NCBI GenBank assembly: GCA_015661965.1
Contig: DQVA01000101.1
Span: 1 to 8,134, forward strand
Reading direction: 5' to 3'
Length of the DNA: 8,134 nucleotides
DNA from: Candidatus Bipolaricaulota bacterium
GTDB lineage: Bacteria > Bipolaricaulota > Bipolaricaulia > Bipolaricaulales > Bipolaricaulaceae
A model generated the notes under the pieces. The model worked only from the letters and a program-made list of their open reading frames with translations. It had not been told where the DNA came from and did no database searches. Positions within the stretch are counted from its first letter, which is position 1. Every line of letters starts with the position of its first letter. The translations under genes and the position numbers were made by a program. This document shows positions 5,552 to 8,134 of the stretch, piece by piece.

Positions 5552-5581
5552 ATTCTAAGGGAGGACCAGGAGCTATATCAA
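5552..5581 (-). promoter_or_regulatory. Promoter of tRNA-Ser, overlapping the permease stop codon
   Basis: TTGATA (5576-5581) and TAGAAT (5552-5557) on the minus strand, 18 bp apart, each matching five of six consensus positions. The -35 contains the TGA stop codon of the permease gene. The start of transcription would be within a few bases of the mature tRNA 5' end at 5542. Confidence 0.65.
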
Positions 5582-6519
5582 CCGGGGAGGAGGTTTCCCA
5601 GAACCAGCCACAGCAAGGCTCCCACCAGGCCAGACAGGGTCGGGGTCAGGGCCCAGCCCAGGGCGATCCCCAGAAGCTGCCTGCGGTTCACCGTCTCCAC
5701 CCCCTTCACCAGCCCGATCCCCACCACCGCCCCCACCACTGCCTGGGAGGCCGATACCGGCACCCCCAGGACGGCGAACAGCTGCAAGGACGCGGCCTGG
5801 GCCGCCACCGCCAATAGGGCCGGAAGCGGCCCCAGGGGCACCAGCCGCTCCCCCACCGTCTCCATCACCCGTCGGGAGAAGGTGAGCACCCCCAGGGCGA
5901 TGCTTCCTCCCCCGATGAGCGTGGCCATGGGCACGGAGAGGAGCCCCGCCCCCACGTACACCCCGGTCACGTTGGCCACGTTGTTCGCCCCCAGGGCGTA
6001 CGCCCCCCAGATCCCGATCCCCACGATGCCATAGCGCACCATCCGGTCGTACAGCAACACCCCACCCAGGCGACTTTCGAGAAGCGGGCTTAGGAACCGA
6101 TGGGCAAGATAAGCTACGGCCAGCGCCCCCAGGGGGGAGGCCACCCAAGAGATCACGATCTTCCCCAATATACCCCACTGCACCGGCCGGCCGGACACTA
6201 GGGCCACGCCAATGATCGCCCCCACTGCCGCCTGGGTGGTGGACACCGGCAGCCCGCGCCAGGTCATCCCCGCCACCGCCAATCCGGCGGCCAACGCCAC
6301 GCAGAACGAGCTGGCCAGGCTTTGGGCGGCCACCGAGCTGTAGGTGGCCATCCCCTGGGCACCGCCCAGGTACGCCCCCAGCAGGGCGAAGGCGGCGGTG
6401 AGGGAGATAGCCACCAGGTAGCGCACCGCCCGCACGCCCACTGCCAGGCCGAACACGTTGGCCGCGTCGTTGGCCCCCAGGGACCAACCCATGAGGATGG
6501 CTGGAAACAGGGTCCACAT
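5578..6519 (-). CDS. pit: PiT-family low-affinity inorganic phosphate transporter
   Basis: Inner-membrane symporter of inorganic phosphate with protons or sodium, possibly as a metal-phosphate complex. The 313-residue product is hydrophobic throughout and shows the internal duplication of the family. GANDAANVFG at 15-24 is mirrored by GANNVANVTG at 177-186, and PVSTTQAAVGAIIG at 91-104 by PVSASQAVVGAVVG near 268-281. The compact length, without a large cytoplasmic loop, is like the shorter bacterial and archaeal Pit proteins. ATG 6519 is preferred, with AAAGG about six bases upstream; GTG 6525 is two codons longer and has no good ribosome site. No phoU-like gene is adjacent, although the two are often paired. 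It lies between two tRNA genes on the same strand and may be transcribed by read-through from tRNA-Arg, 48 bp upstream. Sodium or proton coupling cannot be told from the sequence. Confidence 0.93.
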   Translation of the reverse strand: MWTLFPAILMGWSLGANDAANVFGLAVGVRAVRYLVAISLTAAFALLGAYLGGAQGMATYSSVAAQSLASSFCVALAAGLAVAGMTWRGLPVSTTQAAVGAIIGVALVSGRPVQWGILGKIVISWVASPLGALAVAYLAHRFLSPLLESRLGGVLLYDRMVRYGIVGIGIWGAYALGANNVANVTGVYVGAGLLSVPMATLIGGGSIALGVLTFSRRVMETVGERLVPLGPLPALLAVAAQAASLQLFAVLGVPVSASQAVVGAVVGIGLVKGVETVNRRQLLGIALGWALTPTLSGLVGALLWLVLGNLLPG

Positions 6520-6567
6520 ATCCACCCTTTAGTATATAGATCTTTATACAAGCTTGGGCAGCAAAAT

Positions 6568-6645
6568 TGGTGCGCCCGGGAGGACTCGAACCTCCGGCCT
6601 GCGGTTTAGGAAACCGCTGCTCTATCCTGACTGAGCTACGGGCGC
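6568..6645 (-). tRNA. tRNA-Arg, anticodon CCT
   Basis: A 78-base tRNA with encoded CCA and all stems paired. The acceptor GCGCCCG pairs with CGGGCGC, discriminator A. The D arm is GCTC/GAGC. The anticodon arm is GCGGT, TTCCTAA, ACCGC (anticodon CCT, reading AGG). The T arm is GGAGG, TTCGAGT, CCTCC. No intrinsic terminator follows; the next gene is the PiT permease. Confidence 0.97.
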
Positions 6646-6652
6646 ACCGGCC

Positions 6653-6673
6653 GCGTGGCCATGTTAGCCACGC
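6653..6673 (-). promoter_or_regulatory. Inverted repeat enclosing the tRNA-Arg -10 element
   Basis: GCGTGGC and GCCACGC form a perfect 7-bp inverted repeat around a seven-base centre that contains the TAACAT -10 hexamer. It could be an operator, or a weak hairpin ending the thioredoxin-like gene transcript, whose stop codon is at 6696; there is no U-tract. Confidence 0.4.
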
Positions 6674-6689
6674 CCTCATCGCCCGTCAA
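6661..6689 (-). promoter_or_regulatory. Promoter of tRNA-Arg
   Basis: TTGACG (6684-6689) and TAACAT (6661-6666) on the minus strand with the optimal 17-bp spacer. The -35 is six bases after the TGA of the thioredoxin-like gene. The transcript would begin about nine bases before the mature tRNA 5' end. Confidence 0.65.
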
Positions 6690-6695
6690 CCGGGC

Positions 6696-7274
6696 TCAGC
6701 GCACCGCCAGCCAGTACTCGATCAGCTCAGGCGCAAGTCCAGCGGGATGCCCAGCATAGCGGATCACCCCGCGCCGGTCGATCAGGAATACATGGGGGAT
6801 GGTGGCCACCCGATATGCCCTGGCCACCGCCAATGCTTCCTCAAAGGAGCCCCACAGTGGAACCACCTCGCTGAGGCCCACCGCGGCCACAAACGCCCGG
6901 GCCGCCTCGGGCAGCCGATCGAGGCTCACCCCCAGCACCACCAGCCCCTGGTCGTGATACCGGAGAGCCAACTGCTCCAGATAAGCGGAGCTCCCCCGGC
7001 AGTAGGTGCACCAGCTGGCCCAGAACTCCAGGAGGACCACACAGCCGCGCACTTCCGACAGGGTGACCGCATCGGCCACCCCCAGCACGGGGAGGGTGAA
7101 GTCCGGGGCGATCTGGCCCACCTGGGGGCCCACCTTGAGGTCGGGCGGAGGGGAAATGGGGTCTCGGTCCGCCTGTTGACAGGGCGGTGTGTACGCAACC
7201 CCAGTGGAAACAAGCGCCAAAGATGAGGCCAACACAATCCCAATCAAGGTCCGCCGTACCTTTCCCCTGCTCAT
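6696..7274 (-). CDS. Exported TlpA/ResA-like thioredoxin-fold protein
   Basis: Thiol-disulfide oxidoreductase of the AhpC/TSA-Redoxin type, probably acting outside the cytoplasmic membrane. The 192-residue product has a basic N-terminus and a hydrophobic stretch (about 10-27) ending GVAY, which is a signal peptide or membrane anchor. A redoxin domain follows: GQIAPDFTLP at 53-62, FWASWCTYC at 84-92 with the active-site pair C89-T-Y-C92, and TIPHVFLID at 158-166 with the conserved cis-proline at 160. Relatives reduce apocytochrome c or other exported disulfides; the substrate here is unknown. The dipeptide before the first core strand is GC (C78) where the family normally has GK, and another cysteine (C32) follows the signal sequence, so extra thiols are present. 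ATG 7274 is chosen because AAGGGGGA lies just upstream and the product then starts directly with the signal peptide. Confidence 0.88.
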   Translation of the reverse strand: MSRGKVRRTLIGIVLASSLALVSTGVAYTPPCQQADRDPISPPPDLKVGPQVGQIAPDFTLPVLGVADAVTLSEVRGCVVLLEFWASWCTYCRGSSAYLEQLALRYHDQGLVVLGVSLDRLPEAARAFVAAVGLSEVVPLWGSFEEALAVARAYRVATIPHVFLIDRRGVIRYAGHPAGLAPELIEYWLAVR

Positions 7275-7328
7275 CTTCCCCCTTTCCACGCAACCGGGCT
7301 GGCCCAAGGCTGCCCGCCTTGAATGGAG

Positions 7329-7356
7329 ATTTTATGGAGAACCCATGGAATGCCAA
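7329..7356 (-). promoter_or_regulatory. Promoter of the thioredoxin-like gene
   Basis: TTGGCA (7351-7356) and TAAAAT (7329-7334) on the minus strand, 16 bp apart, each matching five of six consensus positions. The leader is about 48 bases. The -35 lies only 10 bp from the -35 of the divergent plus-strand promoter, so the two could interfere or share a regulator. Confidence 0.65.
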
Positions 7357-7366
7357 TGGAGTGGGG

Positions 7367-7396
7367 TTGACGGAGGCCCGCCCGGCGCGCTAGGCT
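7367..7396 (+). promoter_or_regulatory. Promoter of the right-end secreted protein gene
   Basis: TTGACG at 7367-7372 is a good -35. The hexamer 18 bp downstream, TAGGCT at 7391-7396, is a weak -10 matching three of six positions. The start would be about 16 bases before the ATG at 7418. Confidence 0.45.
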
Positions 7397-7417
7397 AGTT
7401 CCGGGAAAGGGGGCAAG

Positions 7418-8134
7418 ATGAAGAGACTGGCAGCCATAGTGGTGCTGCTGGCACTGGGGACGGTGGTCTGGGGCGGGGAGCGCTTGCGTCCTCCGTATCC
7501 GGAGCTCACGTTCCTGTTCACCAGCGCGGCCACCTTGCCCGGGGAGATCCGGGGGGTGGAGGCCCGCTGCTGCGGCCACACCGTGGCGGTGGACGAGTGG
7601 ATCGAGTACACGAGCTACGCCGGCCGGATCCAAAGCTTCGCCTTCGATCCTCTACATCCCCGGCTTTATCTCACCCGGCCGGGTTCAGGGTCGATCTGGG
7701 TAGTCCACTTCTCCCCTGGGGGGCCCTTGCCGGCCTGGGTCCTGTATCGGCATCCCACCCCGGTGGCGGACCTGGCCCTGCAGGTGGAAGGAGGGGAATC
7801 GGTCCTTTACTTCAGCTCGGTGGATCCCGATTGCAGGGAGGGGGGCATCTTCCGGCTCTTCTCAAGCGGGACGGCCGAGGTTGCAGTGCGGATAGAGTGG
7901 CAGCCGGCCTGGTTTTACTGGGATGGCTTCTTTGCTTTCGATCCGGAGGGCGCCTTGTACCTCTCCTCGGGAGGACGCCTGCCGGGGCGCCTGTGGCGCT
8001 GGGAGGAAAGAGGGCCGGTGGAGGTGGCCCGTATCCGGGGGAGGAGGATAGGGGGCTTCCTGCTCTTGGACCCATGGGTGGTGCTCGTCACCGATCTAGA
8101 TGGCGGCGTATGGAAGCTGGATTTGCGGGAGGGG
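7418..8134 (+). CDS. Secreted beta-propeller-like protein, 3' end outside window
   Basis: The frame runs from ATG 7418 to the window edge without a stop: 239 residues, incomplete at the C-terminus. AAAGGGGG lies six bases before the ATG. The N-terminus MKRLAAIVVLLALGTVVWG is a clear signal peptide, with likely cleavage after residue 18 or 19, so the protein is exported. The rest is rich in Trp, Tyr and Phe and shows loosely repeated units of about 40-50 residues, each with a stretch like AFDPLHPRLYLTR, VLYFSSVDPDC, AFDPEGALYLSSG or VVLVTDLDGGVWKL. This pattern of strand, FDP turn and strand is typical of NHL or SGL-like beta-propeller blades, though I cannot assign a family. C51 and C52 are adjacent, and another cysteine follows in the third unit. 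It is divergent from the thioredoxin-like gene, which could act on such exported thiols; that link is speculative. Confidence 0.8.
   Translation, partial: MKRLAAIVVLLALGTVVWGGERLRPPYPELTFLFTSAATLPGEIRGVEARCCGHTVAVDEWIEYTSYAGRIQSFAFDPLHPRLYLTRPGSGSIWVVHFSPGGPLPAWVLYRHPTPVADLALQVEGGESVLYFSSVDPDCREGGIFRLFSSGTAEVAVRIEWQPAWFYWDGFFAFDPEGALYLSSGGRLPGRLWRWEERGPVEVARIRGRRIGGFLLLDPWVVLVTDLDGGVWKLDLREG

Noticed and set aside
5193..5552. Plus-strand frame across tRNA-Ser and the SRP RNA
   Set aside because: It is antisense to two structured RNA genes, and its only convincing pattern is the reversed tRNA T-arm.
5573..6679. Long minus-strand frame running through tRNA-Arg and the permease in another frame
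   Set aside because: Glycine- and arginine-rich shadow that also translates the tRNA; the overlapping frame carries the PiT motifs.
1..8134. CRISPR array, prophage or anti-phage system
   Set aside because: No regularly spaced repeats, integrase, phage structural gene or defence-protein motif is visible on either strand.

Overview
The window is GC-rich (codon third positions mostly G or C) and looks like a chromosomal segment of a free-living, probably anaerobic or hydrogen-metabolising bacterium. The taxonomic clues are few. The SRP RNA is the long bacterial type with an Alu domain, as in Gram-positives, Thermotogae and some deep-branching thermophilic phyla. A HycI-type [NiFe]-hydrogenase protease is present, genes overlap tightly, and RNA genes carry encoded CCA ends. 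A deep-branching thermophilic lineage would fit, but this is inference and the phylum cannot be fixed from the window.

Layout, left to right. Positions 1-661 hold no gene I can identify: two identical 8-bp palindromes 21 bp apart, a tandem pair of 25-bp repeats, and a doubtful pair of tiny overlapping minus-strand frames, possibly the worn end of a mobile element or a dead gene. Then comes a run of minus-strand genes. Read in transcription order from 4456 leftward it is: a DUF502 membrane protein, accD and accA (both carboxyltransferase subunits of acetyl-CoA carboxylase), and an FNR-like Crp/Fnr regulator whose start lies inside accA. Every junction overlaps, so this is one transcriptional unit. 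After a stable hairpin and about 150 bp follows a HycI-like hydrogenase maturation protease, probably with its own promoter.

Positions 4457-5577 are mainly regulatory and RNA. On the minus strand there is tRNA-Ser(GGA) with its own promoter and intrinsic terminator, then a complete large SRP RNA with its own promoter. Abutting the SRP RNA 3' end is an internal fragment of cofactor-independent phosphoglycerate mutase (gpmI), about 113 codons, with catalytic residues still at family spacing. Just beyond its stop a near-consensus plus-strand promoter runs straight into an intrinsic terminator.

Positions 5578-7274 (minus strand) hold a PiT-type phosphate permease, tRNA-Arg(CCT), and a secreted or membrane-anchored TlpA/ResA-like thioredoxin-fold protein. 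Divergent from it, at 7418, starts a plus-strand secreted protein with beta-propeller-like repeats that runs off the right edge.

I do not see a clearly new multi-gene system. The observations most worth checking are the gpmI fragment fused behind the SRP RNA, the FNR-like regulator embedded in the acetyl-CoA carboxylase operon with a shifted cysteine set, and the promoter that fires directly into a terminator.
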